A stretch of 64,000 nt of DNA, taken from Portulaca oleracea (Eukaryota > Streptophyta > Magnoliopsida > Caryophyllales > Portulacaceae). The stretch's first letter is position 1. The number at the start of each line of letters is the position of its first letter. Below the pieces are notes generated by a model. It searched no databases. It was given only the letters and a program-made list of their open reading frames with translations, and was not told the origin of the DNA. The translations under genes and the position numbers were made by a program. Of the stretch, positions 11,635 through 22,789 are shown one piece after another. The DNA is taken from NCBI GenBank assembly GCA_029582165.1, contig CM055887.1, positions 9,817,190-9,881,189 on the forward strand. Reading direction: 5' to 3'.

Positions 11635-13191
11635 CTGCCGGACATTCCAACTTTTTTGCCAAAATAAGGGTCGAATTGTGACCTAAGTACGTATAAATAT
11701 ATACGTGCATGCATATATGAATCTGTGCATGATAATATTGTGCATCCATATTTACGTAGTATAATATATATTTATAGTTTTTTTTGAAGCAATATATATG
11801 TATAGTTAAATTAGGTCAAAAATAGTACCCTTTTCATTTTCTTTTATATATTGTTTATGTCCTACCTAGTCTATGGTAGATAAAAAAATGATTGCATCAA
11901 CGCACGTTAATGTAATTTCGTAGCATATTAGCTTGAAATAAAGTACGTGAACATTTTGTTCAGCCATGTAATATAATCATAATTATATATTAGTTAACTA
12001 TAAATCTTTTCTCCTCGGTGAGGGGCTTTAATTAAGGGAAATTTTCTATTTATTTTAAGTACCACCTTGATACTCCCTCCGTTCCATATTAAGTATTGAC
12101 TGTCGTGGTTGGAAATTGTATAGTTAAATTTCAAAATTTTTGACCATACATTTCTCAATGTATACAATGAGTTACTTTATAAAATTACTACTATTAAATT
12201 TGTAACGAAAAATAATATCATAAAATTATAATATTACAATTGTTAATTATATATTATGTAAGAAATTATCAATCAAAGAGTAACATTGGACACCGTGAAA
12301 GTGAAAATTATGACAATTAATATATGGAATGGAGGGAGTAGTTATTTACGTCGCATTTTGTTATGATAATCCCAATGTATGAGAGCACCCGCAATGATGA
12401 GTATGAGTTATACTCACTGGATGAGGTGGAAGCTGTATAACCCTCCAAAAAAGTTAGAGCTAGAATCTCCATATTAACTTGCTTTTCAATAGTGAGCGTG
12501 GATTTGATTAAAATAATTTTAAAAAACGTGTAGACCCGATATTTAATAATTTAAATACACTACAATAGAAATAAAAAAATGAAAAAATATGCCGAGAATC
12601 TCGTCTTCGTACTCGCGTGGCAAGCACGAGTTCAAAATTTTCTCACCGCCGACACTCATCTTCGCCGTTGCACTGTCTTTCTCGTCCTCGTCCACATCAC
12701 ATCCACCGTTGTGGATGGTTTGATTTACTCTTTCGTCAACAATAACGTGGTCAAGTAAAATAAACAATAAGAATTTTTTGAGGTTACAATTTGGTTTTGT
12801 ATTGGAAATAATATATTATATTAATCTTGAAAATAGTTAGAGAAGTCAAGTGCAATGATAATCCAGATGGGCTCAAAGTTCTTAAAAGTCCTATAAAAAT
12901 GGGCCTTAGAGACCCAAAAGTTACTGAGCCCAGGAAACTCTAGACCCAAGCTTTAAACATTGACACCTCAGGCCGCCTTTTAAATTTTTTTAAACATGAT
13001 GATTTATATTTACCCAAATCTTAAATATACTCTACCCAGCCGTATTTATTTTGTGACAATCTAAATTAAAATTTCTAATTTGTCTAAAAATTAAAGTTAC
13101 CTAAAATATTTTGACCTTGGGAGCCCTAATTTTCAAAGTTCAAAACTCATGTCCATTATACATTTACTAAATAAGGTCGATAAAATTTTGC
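11635..13191. other. Intergenic region between b561 and CHX genes
   Basis: Contains the b561 3' flank, the Stowaway MITE at 12073-12338, and a segment starting GAGCACCCGCAATG (about 12383) that resembles the end of another MITE, though I could not find its partner end. No gene is recognised. Confidence 0.5.
12073..12338. mobile_element. Stowaway (Tc1/mariner-type) MITE
   Basis: 266 bp with inverted termini CTCCCTCCGTTCCATAT and its complement ATATGGAATGGAGGGAG, flanked by a TA dinucleotide on each side (12071-12072 and 12339-12340). The terminus and TA duplication are diagnostic of Stowaway. Non-coding, AT-rich interior. Confidence 0.95.
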
Positions 13192-13376
13192 TATAAGAAA
13201 GAAAAATTTGATGGGAGAAGATTAGGAAACCTCATTTCCTCAATTTTAGAACAAGGGCAATTCTGAATTCGTTTCTGGAGCTTTCTCTTGTTCTATACTC
13301 TTTCTCATAATTTTGAATCAAATTCATTATATCGTTTTGAAGAGGTCGGGTGTATTGATTTTTCTCATCGACCCTC

Positions 13377-13449
13377 CTCTCTTTCAATCTTTTGTGAAAA
13401 AAGATTGAAAGAGAGCCTCTCTTTCAGTCTAGGAAGATTGAAAGAGAGG
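13377..13449 (+). promoter_or_regulatory. Two tandem hairpins in the CHX 5' leader
   Basis: Hairpin 1: arm CTCTCTTTCAATCTTTT (13377-13393) is perfectly complementary to 13399-13415, giving 17 bp with a 5-nt loop. Hairpin 2: 13416-13430 pairs with 13435-13449 over 15 positions with one G-U, loop of 4 nt. The second ends 19 nt before the CHX start codon at 13469. A weak TATA-like sequence (TATAAGAAA, 13192-13200) would place both in the 5' UTR. Hairpins this strong so near a start codon usually hinder ribosome scanning. Confidence 0.7.
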
Positions 13450-13468
13450 ATAAGGTAAATAATTAAAG

Positions 13469-16400
13469 ATGAGTGCGGTAGAAATCGTGGATGGATATAA
13501 AGACAGTTGTTTTTATTTTCCGGGATGGGTAACAAAAATGCCGCAGTTACCCTTCGTGTATCTCCAAGTTGAAATGCTTTTAATCTACTCTCTCACCCAA
13601 ATTCTTCATCATCTCATATTCAAACACCTTCGCACGCCCCCTTTGGTTTCACAATTGTTTGTACGTTCTCTCTCTTAATTTCTCTATCTTTCATTTAAAT
13701 TGGTTTTAATTAATGCATGTTTATATTGATGCAAATATTCATTTATCTATCATTCCTTTTGTGTTTTTTTTTTTCTAAAGAAGGATTAGCAATACACTCC
13801 TATAAAAATTAATGACAAAACAAAATTTTACTAACAAATCAGTTATTTTTTTCAGACATAGGATAATGATATGTGTTTTGAATCAAGATGATTAATAACA
13901 TCTTAAATTGCATTAATTTGTGTGTTTAATGATTTAAAACAATATTTTCTTTTGTAAGTACACATATTTATGAACAATAAAAGTATAGCAATTATTGAAT
14001 ACATTGAAAATATAAGTAATAACCTAACCATATCAAGTATATTAGAGAATGCACAATTTATGCATAATTCTATTTTTATGAAAATATAGGCAAATATAAA
14101 ATTATTAATACATGTCTTGAATCAAGATGGATTAACCATCTAAAGTTCACCATAATGCATATTTTTATGCTAGTAAGTAATATTTTCTCTAGTAATTACA
14201 TATATTTACCAAGTATAAGAATAATAAAAATAAATAATAGCCCAAATGTATCAACTATAATAGAGAATACCCATTCTATGTATAGTTCTATATTTATGAA
14301 AAATATAAATAAAAAAATACTTTTATATTGTATATAAGTGGAAATAACATCCAAAATAATAAACTATATATTTATAGTGATTTTTTGCTTATATATAGTT
14401 TTTATAGTGGTTTTTCCAGATGACTATCATCTTGAAAATACATTTTTTATATAGTTTATGTGTGGTAATAATCTTCAAGTAATTCAAAATATCTTTATAA
14501 TAATTTAAATATGCTTAAATATAATTTATTAAGAAATTTAAATGAAATCAAAATAATTACTAACCATCTAGATTAAAGGCACTTATCCTTTTTAGATATA
14601 TGCCGATGTTGTTCAATTTAAGCTAGCATTTTAATCCTCCATTGAAATCATATAAGAATTTTAAAAATAATAAGTCTTGAAACATATACATAACGTAAAA
14701 CAACATGCAATTAACAATACCAAAATGAATGAGTCTTGGGGCAAAACACATTTTAAGTGTCTTTTCATATCATTAAAACTGTATTATTATGTATTACAAT
14801 GAAATTAAATGATATAATTGAATTCTATAACCATAATATCACATATAAGTTGCATAAAGTTATACTTTTATACATTATTTATTTTATATTTAAAAAAATG
14901 CTTAAAATAAGCTTAATGGAAGGGGTTGATTCGATTAGGTTACCTAATATTTAGGTATCATTTGTGCTCACTGACACAACCTACACATCCCAAGTTTCCT
15001 ATAATTGATAATTAATACTTACAATTAAAAAAAAGTAGTATCAAAAATCATAAGAAATACCAATTTAGTAGAGAGTAAAACACATAAAAAAAGATGTCTT
15101 GGAAAGACTGGTATCATCAAACAATACTAAAATAGAAGATCAAGGTCCAAAAATAAAGGGTTTTTTGCTTTTTGGACTCTGAACTTTGGGGGTATTTATT
15201 TTCTGGACCCTCATATTTCAAAGTTTATGTTTTGGACCCTATACTTTGTGGATCCAAAAAATGTGGCCCAAAGTTATGTTTGACTCCGACGATGACCTAA
15301 TTGTTGCCTAAACTTTCCGATATGGCCTTTTATCGTTTTTTCCTTCTTTTGACTGTTGTTTTGAAATTGACCAGACTTTGACAACTAAGGGTGTGTAAAA
15401 TACAAGAGTAAAAAACAGAGGGTAAAAGTTAAATTTTAGTAACTTTTTTGACAAATTTATGCTCATATGGGGGTTGGAAATTGTGCAAGAAGAGGAAGAA
15501 GAAGTTGCGGCTGAAAAATTTTTGAAAGAAAAAAATTCGATAAGGACTTTAAAATATGTTGGTCCATATTGTTGTCGGAGACAAAGTATAGCATCCATAT
15601 TGTTGCCGGAGACAAATGATAGGGTCAAAAATATAAACTTTGAAATGTGGGGTTTAGAAAATAAATACCGTCAAAAAAACCCGATCTTTTTCTTTACTAT
15701 TGGCACAACTAATATACCATTTTTTTTTTCTGTTTGTTTTGTTGTTATGTAGACGGGTCTGGTTGTTGGTAGAACAGGGCTTGGACAAATCCCTGCATTC
15801 CGGCTTGTGGTGTTCCCTCAACTAAACTACCAAATAATCAAATGTGTGATCTTATTGGCGTACACACTCTTCCTGTTTGTGATGTCTGCTCAAGTAGACT
15901 TCACTATCATAACAAGGACTGGGAAGAAAGCCATGATGATCGCCCTGGTCACCCTGCTCTGTTCCGTGGGTGCATGCAGTGCGGCGGTTGCCATTTTAAA
16001 TCCTTATCAGAAATACAAAGGCGACGTCCGAGTCGGGTTAAGTGTTATTCCTGTTGTTGCATTCCCCAACATAATCCAGCTGGTTTCCGACATCGGCCTT
16101 GTCAACTCCGAGCTGGGTCGCTTAGCCTTGTCTTGTGCGCTTTACATGGAGGTTGGGAGCATAATAATCACAATGATAATGAACACCTTAATCACAGCCT
16201 ACGTTGCACCGGAGGGCGGGGGCTTGTATGCAGTAATGACCATATTGGCATCCACTCTGGGATTGGTCCTAGGTTCAATCTTCGTGTTTCGGCCATTTAT
16301 GAACTACCTCGTCAGAATCACCCCCAAAGACAGGCCTGTCAAGGACACCTACGTGCTCATCGCGTTCGTGTCCGTGCTTGTTTTCGCCCTGCTCTCCAAC

Positions 16401-19400
16401 ATGGCAGGGCAGTTTGTGTTTCTGGGTGCTGTCGTGATTGGGTTCGCAATGCCAAACGGTCCGCCGTTGGGGTCCGCTATGATAGACAAGCTTGACTCCT
16501 TGTTCTGTAAATTGTTGTTTCCCTTCATTATAACTGCAGCGGCTGGCAACATTGATGTTCCCAAAATTCACTTGGACGATTGGCTTTTGTATCACTTGCT
16601 TATTATCATGGCAGTTGGTACGATGACCAAACTAGTTGTCTGCTTTACTTGTGGAGTTGCCACCAGCATGGCTTGGCGCGATGCTCTTGCTCTGGCTTTC
16701 ATATTGAGTACCAAAGGCTTCCTTGAGCTTGGCACCATGACTTGGTTACGTGATCTCGGTGTGAGTATTATATATATCTTTCTATTATATGTGTCTTCCT
16801 TCACCTCTTACTCATATAGATACACTAGGGCTGTCCAAAAAAATGGCCGACCCCAAAATCCAATTTGGTCCCAATTTTTTCATTGAACTGTTTGACCGAA
16901 TATTCGAACATAATATTGTCCAATTTTCTATGGTCCCAATCCGGTTTTAACCCAAATTCATGCTTTTCTGATTTGTCCAATGTCCCGAAAAATGTTCCAA
17001 AAAACTAGGTATCGAACATCAAATTTTCGTACGAACCCGGATTGACCCGGACCCAAATTTTTGACAGCCCTAGATACAACAACTACTTCCAGTATGCTCT
17101 AATTTAAGTAGGGTTTGAAAAGAACTAAATATACTCAGTAAGGCTCTGTCAAATTCATGGGTAAAAAATAGTTTGGTAAAAGTTAAATTTTGGTAATTTC
17201 TGGTAATTTTTAGTAACTTTTGGTAAATTTTGATAACTTTTGGCAAATTGATGTCAATATTTCAAACTTAATTTTTTTTGGTTTTTTAAGTTTGGTAATT
17301 TTTAATAATTTTTGACAAGTTTTGGTAAATTTAGGTAAAAATTGGTAAATTTGGATAAGTTAGACTTACCCATGAATTTGACAGGGCCTAAGACTACAAT
17401 AGATGGTTCTATCTGTTAATAAACTTATCTAACAAACCTACTTTAGAAAAAATTAATTATGAAAGCATTTTGGAGTTAAAGGTCTCCTGTCAAAGGCATA
17501 CACGTAGATCACTGGTAAAGAAGGGGGCATGTGTGTTCCACTTCGTACCCGCATCCCTTTTCTAGAAAGACCAACCCTAAACTCATCAATACTACCCCTA
17601 TTGTTAACGTAGTAATCGCCTTAAAGTTTGTCAGCATATACAATTATTTATCATGTAAACTATTATCATTCGAAAATGATATGAGCCTTGAGACAAGTCA
17701 CCTTTTAATTGTCTTGTCCTATCATTAAAATTATATTATTATATATTAAGTTGAAATAAAATGTCTTGATTGAATTTTAATTCTATAATATTATATATAG
17801 ATTGTGTAAGTTATACTTTTATTAGGGTTGTTGGAAACAAAGATTGGGTAATAGAGTCACACATAGGATGGGGGATCATTTGGGTGACTAGGAGTCAAGG
17901 GTCAAAATTCGTCTCCCTTTAAAACTTATTGACAAGACCGCGAATAGACTTAAGAGTAAAATCTAGCATTTTGTAAGCAAAGTACAAGACTTCTCAAGAA
18001 GTTGCAGTAATTCAACACCTTTGGAGTTATGTTGAAGCTCTCTAGGAAGAAGGATGAATGGTTGTGGTGTGTTGGATGAATGGAATTCATGTATCCCTTA
18101 TTTATAGTGTTTAGGCGTATTCAAACCTTGCCAATCGTAGAGCATGATTGTTGGGCATTATCCATGAGATTGAGACCATGATCAAGGGATCATCATTGAC
18201 TGAGAGGATCGGTCAAGAATAATCCAAATAATATTCCCCAAATGTTAATAATCGAGGCTAAAATCAAGGAAATTTGAATCTCTCACTGTTAAGCATCACC
18301 ACGGGTCTTGGTGATCACAACACATCCTGTGCCAGCCTGGCTCGGACCCTGTTAGCTTGTGCAGACATTATTTGAGCTTCTGGACACCAACACGATCCGT
18401 GTCCAACCAGACATGGTCCGTGTTGGAGTATCAGTTCCAACTCCTATGCTTATTTTTGACCTTCCCTGTCAACCATGGAAGATATGACATAAAAATCATG
18501 AACTCATTTAACCTAGCTCTTGAGAATAATTAAGGCACACTCAACATCTTGGCATTAGAATAGTGACAAAGAAACATGTTGTCACGCCCCGAACCAAGGG
18601 TATGACAGACGCCGCACACCTGTAGGACAAAGTCCAACAAGTATGCAAGGCTCAAAAGACATAAACGAACCCAAGATACAAGAATAGACTTAATTTCGAA
18701 AGAAGTACTTTATTGAACAGTCAACTAGGGAGGATACTTAATTGCACAGCGGATACTACAACAAAAGATATTGAAATCTTTTAACTCACAAAGCAACTAA
18801 AATAACAGAAACCTTATCCCACGCAACCTCTTGGCCCACTATGCTTCACTGCGCATCTCTGATACCGTAAAGAATTCGAACACTAGTCAAGAATCGTAAC
18901 CTGAAAAATAGGAAGATGAAGGGATGAGCTCGAAAGCCCAGTAAGTAGCGTAACACCCCCTTAGTTGGGTTAGGCATGCGGGTAACACATAGGCTGGGTC
19001 AAAGTTAATAAATAATTTAATAAAACATGACTGGTTTTCAAAACATTTTACTTAGCGCAAAACTTCCTGAAAATACACAAGAATATTAATTTATCGTTGA
19101 ATAGCACAATACATATCAAAACTTAGCAGTCAAAATCACAAAACGCACTTTGGGCTAAGGCCACTAGTAGCCCAGTGGCATGGGCTAGCCCGGTGGCATG
19201 GGCAACAAAAACCACTATTGACCCAGTGGCGAGGCAACAAAGAATTGGGCCCAACGGAACACATACAGATATCGGAACACACAATAGCGCGCATACAAGT
19301 CGATCGACAGGTCCAGTGCATACCTTAACTGGCTAAGGCAGAAGATATAGCCCAAAAACAAAACCAGTAACTTGAAAATCAAAACGTACAAACAAACCCC

Positions 19401-22231
19401 CAGTCAAGTAATTTCAAATAGAAATAAATCTAATCCACAAAGTCACTTAAGCGGACGAAAGGTTCAAATAATTCAAATATCAAAACTATTATCTGAAACG
19501 GCTAATTTGCAAATTATTTAGCCAATAGTCACAAAACGTCACTTGGTGTATAAAGAGCAAAAATGAAATAAAATAACTACAACTTATAAAATTATCATCA
19601 AATATATATCAAAATACGAACGTAACTTATAAAATTGACATCGAAAGACTCATCTTGTAAAATATAAATCAATATGGAGTCAATCAAATTTTTCGGATAT
19701 AAATATAATCAAATACCATACGTAAACAATATCATGCCAACCCGATTTAATAAAATTTCTTTACGAAAAGGACTTAAAAAAAATAATATTTTAGGCACGA
19801 AGGAAGACTAAAAGAGTATCACACTACTTACCTGAAATGTCACTCAAAAGGCCAAACTCCACCACTCCGACAAAGCCTATAATTCATATGAGACTTATAA
19901 ATCAACAAAAGTTCACATTAATTCACATTAATTCACTGAGACCTCACTCCCGTATACTATGGTAGTCTAACAATGTTAGAAGGAAGGGGATAACAGGAAG
20001 ATCCTATAAAATAGACCAAATACCGATTGGGGTACAATTGGAGTTACTGAATAATTCTAATTATACTTATAAGCAATATAAAAGTTGGGATTTTTTTGTT
20101 CCCCTGCCCAAACTCCATCAATCGTCCAATGTAATTTTAATAACACAAAAAAAAGCAAATCCAATCCTTTTATTTATCAAACTAACCTTTCCACCCACTT
20201 ATACAATCACGAAGGGGGCCAATTGATCTACCATACTTGTGATCTTCTCATGGTATAAAGTTATGGTTGAGCATGTAATTGTGACGGCCGAATTGGTAAA
20301 TTATAAATCGATGAATCAAACTAATCCCATAAGCAAGGTGAGATAACTACTAACCTATTGGGTTCCTCATACATGAATGCTCCAATTCCTTTCACCATCT
20401 TCATGTCCATTTTTTTCCCACTTGTTGGAGGCACAAAATTGTCCCATAACAACTATATAAATAGGAGGTCTAGGTCTAGGGTTTGAGTCTCCTTTAAAAA
20501 TTATAAGCGAGCTAAATAAATAAGTAATAATACTAATAGGACCCTTTTTTCCCCCTCTTTGTGCCGGGTTATTTCACATGCACTCATAGAATACCCTAAC
20601 ACACCACTTTCTTAAAAGCTAGTAAATGGTTATTTAGCAAAGCGTATAAATAAATCACAAATCTCCAACATGTTTCTAATCTTGATGATTCTTTTGTGAA
20701 ATAATAGACTTGAGCCCAATTCAACCCCAAAAGCTAGATTAGGAGGTTGAGGCACCTAAGCCATTATAAACACCACAATATGGGTGTCAAAGGCCGATGT
20801 GGGACAACTCAACACGCCTCCCTCACCACGAGGCGCAGACAACTGCGGGCGCGGCCCAAGATCAATGACCCTGGCTCTGATACCATGTGAAATAATGGAC
20901 TTGAGCCCAATTCAACCCCAAAAGCTAGCTTAGGAGTTTGAGGCATACAAGCCATTATAAACACTACAATATGGGTGTCAAAGACCGACGTGGGACAACT
21001 CAACATCTTTTGAACTTGACTTTGATTGGCTTGGCATGTTCCTGTGTTTCTCCAGGGAGTTGGTGAGGAAGCAGTGACCATTTTGTCACTCTACGTGGTG
21101 TTCATGGCAACCGTTGTGCCATTCGCCGTGAAGATCTTATACGATCCAATGCGCAAATACGGAGGTTACCAACTACGAGACATCACACACTTAAAACCCA
21201 ACGCCCATCTCAAACTGGTTGCCTGCGTTCTCAGAACAGACAACATCGCCTCCATAACCAACCTCCTTGAGCTCCTTAACCCCGCCCGAAACGTCCCCAT
21301 TGCAGCCTACATTCTCCACCTGGTTAAGCTGGTGGGACGATGCCAGCCCCTGTTCATCTCCCACGCCATGCAGAAGAAGCAGAACTCATGCCACTCCTAC
21401 TCTGAGGACATCATCTGGCACTTCGAGCGTCTCCAGCAGATCACCAACGGTGCCATCTCAACGCAAGTCTACACCGCCCTGTCCCGTGTCGATGCCATGC
21501 ACGAGTACTTGTGTACGTTAGCGCTAGACAAGGTCGTCTCCCTCATAATGCTCCCCTTCCATAGGAAGTTCGGGTTGGAGGGTTTGATCGACTACGACGA
21601 CCACGAGCAACGGGTCCTCAACGTCAGCACTCTCGCTCGCTGTCCGTGCTCCGTCGCCATCCTCGTCGACCGGTCCCATGTCAACATCAGGCAGGGGGGC
21701 GACTCGTCGTCATCCTCCAACCGGGGTTGTCGTCAGCCCATGATCATGGTGGCCCCGAACGAGGAGCCTCTGGTTTCAGTCGGGGTTATATTCATCGGAG
21801 GGAACGACGACCGAGAAGCTCTTGCCTTTGCCAGGAGGATGCTCAGAGGGTTGAAGATCAGGCTGAACGTGATTCGATTGGCGACTCCGGGGGATGGAGA
21901 AGAGTTCATGAGCTCGTTGGATGCCAAGGCCATTGACAGGGTCCTCCATGAAGCCAATTATGAAGATAGTGGGTTTAACCAGAAGGTTATGTACATGGAG
22001 GTGACGGTGAAAGATGGAGTGGAGACTGTGGGGACTGTTAGGGCTATGGTGCATGATTATGACTTTATAATTGTGGGGAGAAGGTTCAATGCGTTTGCCA
22101 AGCAAACTGCGGGACTTGAGGAGTCGTGTGAGATTAAGGAGCTTGGAATCCTTGGGGACTTGCTTGCCTCACAGGATCTCAAGTGTAGAACTTCCATTTT
22201 GGTGGTACAACAACAACAGCATTGGATCTAA
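13469..22231 (+). CDS. CHX-family cation/H+ antiporter (CPA2), 3 coding exons
   Basis: Exons 13469-13660, 15753-16760 and 21056-22231, all phase 0 with GT-AG borders, give 791 residues, the usual CHX length. Residues 41-54 (LLIYSLTQILHHLI) start the first helix; the Na+/H+ exchanger domain runs to about 440, followed by a long cytosolic tail (about 450-791) with family motifs SPIAAY-like 'NVPIAAYILHLVKLVGR', CSVAILVDRS, GGNDDREAL and C-terminal GDLLASQDL. CHX proteins exchange K+ or other cations for protons across plasma or endomembranes; the specific ion and membrane cannot be read here. The CPA2 transport-site position usually written N-D is M196-E197 in this protein. Intron 1 is 2.1 kb; intron 2 is 4.3 kb and full of mobile elements. 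The start was chosen because exon 1 matches the CHX N-terminus. No frameshift is seen. Confidence 0.92.
13855..14330. repeat. Diverged direct duplication in CHX intron 1
   Basis: 13855-14090 and 14095-14330 share ordered blocks (TTGAATCAAGATG near 13878 and 14115; TAGAGAATRC; TAGTTCTAT-like text followed by TTTATGAAAA). A third weaker relative lies in b561 intron 2 near 10090-10330. This looks like an AT-rich dispersed repeat, type unknown. Confidence 0.55.
14730..14880. repeat. Dispersed AT-rich repeat, copy 1
   Basis: This segment (ATGAGTCTTGGGGC ... TTATACTTTTATA) is clearly related to 17680-17825 in the next intron, including TATCATTAAAA and TTGAATTCTATAA-like blocks in the same order. 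No terminal structure was recognised. Confidence 0.6.
15150..15690. mobile_element. Long-inverted-repeat fold-back element at the 3' end of CHX intron 1
   Basis: The left half (block ATTTCAAAGTTTATGTTTTGG near 15211) is the inverted counterpart of the right half (near 15630-15650, TATAAACTTTGAAAT), and the outer GGTATTTATTTTCT block pairs with AGAAAATAAATACC near 15656. About 540 bp, MULE-like or other MITE, ending roughly 60 bp before the exon 2 acceptor. Ends are approximate. Confidence 0.7.
16826..17072. mobile_element. hAT-like MITE at the start of CHX intron 2
   Basis: Termini TAGGGCTGTC and GACAGCCCTA are perfect inverted repeats, followed inward by A-rich and T-rich stretches. Flanks GATACAC (left) and GATACAAC (right) look like an 8-bp target duplication with one base lost. 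Interior has repeated GGTCCCAAT-like text and no coding capacity. Confidence 0.75.
17140..17390. mobile_element. MITE with 25-bp inverted termini, CHX intron 2
   Basis: The left end AGGCTCTGTCAAATTCATGG is inverted at the right end (complement AGGCCCTGTCAAATTCATGG), and the match extends through GGTAA. Interior consists of degenerate GGTAATTTTTGGTAA repeats. Length about 250 bp. The superfamily is uncertain. Confidence 0.75.
17680..17825. repeat. Dispersed AT-rich repeat, copy 2
   Basis: Same family and orientation as 14730-14880 (ATGAGCCTTGAGACAAGTCA start). Confidence 0.6.
17829..18579 (-). mobile_element. Possible LTR or LTR fragment, CHX intron 2
   Basis: Read on the minus strand it carries a TATA box (complement of CCCTTATTTATAGTG near 18097-18111) with two near-palindromes of the ACACGGTCCGTGT type about 300 bp upstream (18388-18403, 18411-18426), and ends CTTTGTTTCCAACA. 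No partner LTR or target duplication was found, so the call rests on composition and promoter layout. Confidence 0.35.
18580..20576 (-). mobile_element. Probable solo LTR of a Ty3/Gypsy (Tekay-like) element
   Basis: On the minus strand it begins TGAAATAACCCGGCAC and ends GGTTCGGGGCGTGACA, resembling the ends of the chromovirus LTR further right (TGTAATAACCC ... GGGGCGTTACA). It has a TATA-like CTATTTATATAG near 20455 in the expected place. Flanks catgt (18575-18579) and catgc (20577-20581) are a one-mismatch target duplication. The first 1 kb is related to 54295-55300. No internal retrotransposon sequence is present. Confidence 0.6.
20695..21005 (-). mobile_element. 311-bp TRIM/SMART-type retrotransposon, perfect TSD
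   Basis: Two 120-bp direct repeats (20695-20814 and 20886-21005, TGTGAAATAAT ... GGGACAACTCAACA) enclose 71 bp. Target duplication tcttt at 20690-20694 and 21006-21010 is perfect. On the minus strand the LTR at 20886 is followed by a 12/12 match to the initiator-Met primer-binding site, TGGTATCAGAGC (20874-20885). A purine-rich tract lies at the other end of the interior. It sits 45 bp upstream of the CHX exon 3 acceptor. One of the smallest layouts possible for an LTR retrotransposon. Confidence 0.92.
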
Positions 22232-22282
22232 GGGAATTCATCAGGCGTACCCAAGTCAATGGAACTCATATTTGGCACCACG

Positions 22283-22789
22283 GTAAGACTCTAAGTCTCA
22301 TCTAAAATTGTCTCCTCATAAATTCATTTGCTGATCGACTAATTAATTTACTGGGATGAGTTTGATATAAATCATACCCTGATAAGTTTAGTTACATTTC
22401 TTTAAATTAAAAGACATTCTAATATTATTTGTTAATCATAGTAAAATATTAAAAATGATCTGATCCAGAAAAGGTCGGTCTGTTTGCAATTGTTGTATGG
22501 TCCATCGTGGTGTACCTACCTAGGTATACCGTTTATATTAAATTTTTTAAAAATTTCATCAATATTAATTATGAAATTCATCATTAGTTTATCAAATATA
22601 TCAATATTTTTAATTTTATAAAATTTTTATAAAAATCATCACAAAAAATTGATAAATTTCAATGCGCCACGGTGGATATTATAATTTCGGTTCTGCCTCG
22701 TAGTACAATGTTTGAATCTTAAATGCCTATTTAAATATTATGTATATTTGAAAATTATACTGAGAGTTTGTTGATTTTGTTTGTTGCAG
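22283..22789 (+). other. Putative intron in the CHX 3' UTR
   Basis: A good donor (CGGTAAGA, GT at 22283) and a good acceptor (TTTGTTGCAG ending 22789) flank an AT-rich stretch downstream of the stop codon at 22231. If spliced, the exon junction lies 51 nt after the stop, close to the distance that can trigger nonsense-mediated decay. Confidence 0.45.

Noticed and set aside
12543..12767. 74-codon minus-strand ORF between the two host genes
   Set aside because: No recognisable domain, no promoter or splice context, low-complexity acidic text.
15842..16495. 217-codon second frame inside CHX exon 2
   Set aside because: Overlaps the clear CHX coding frame; Cys/His/Arg-rich text is typical of an out-of-frame shadow.
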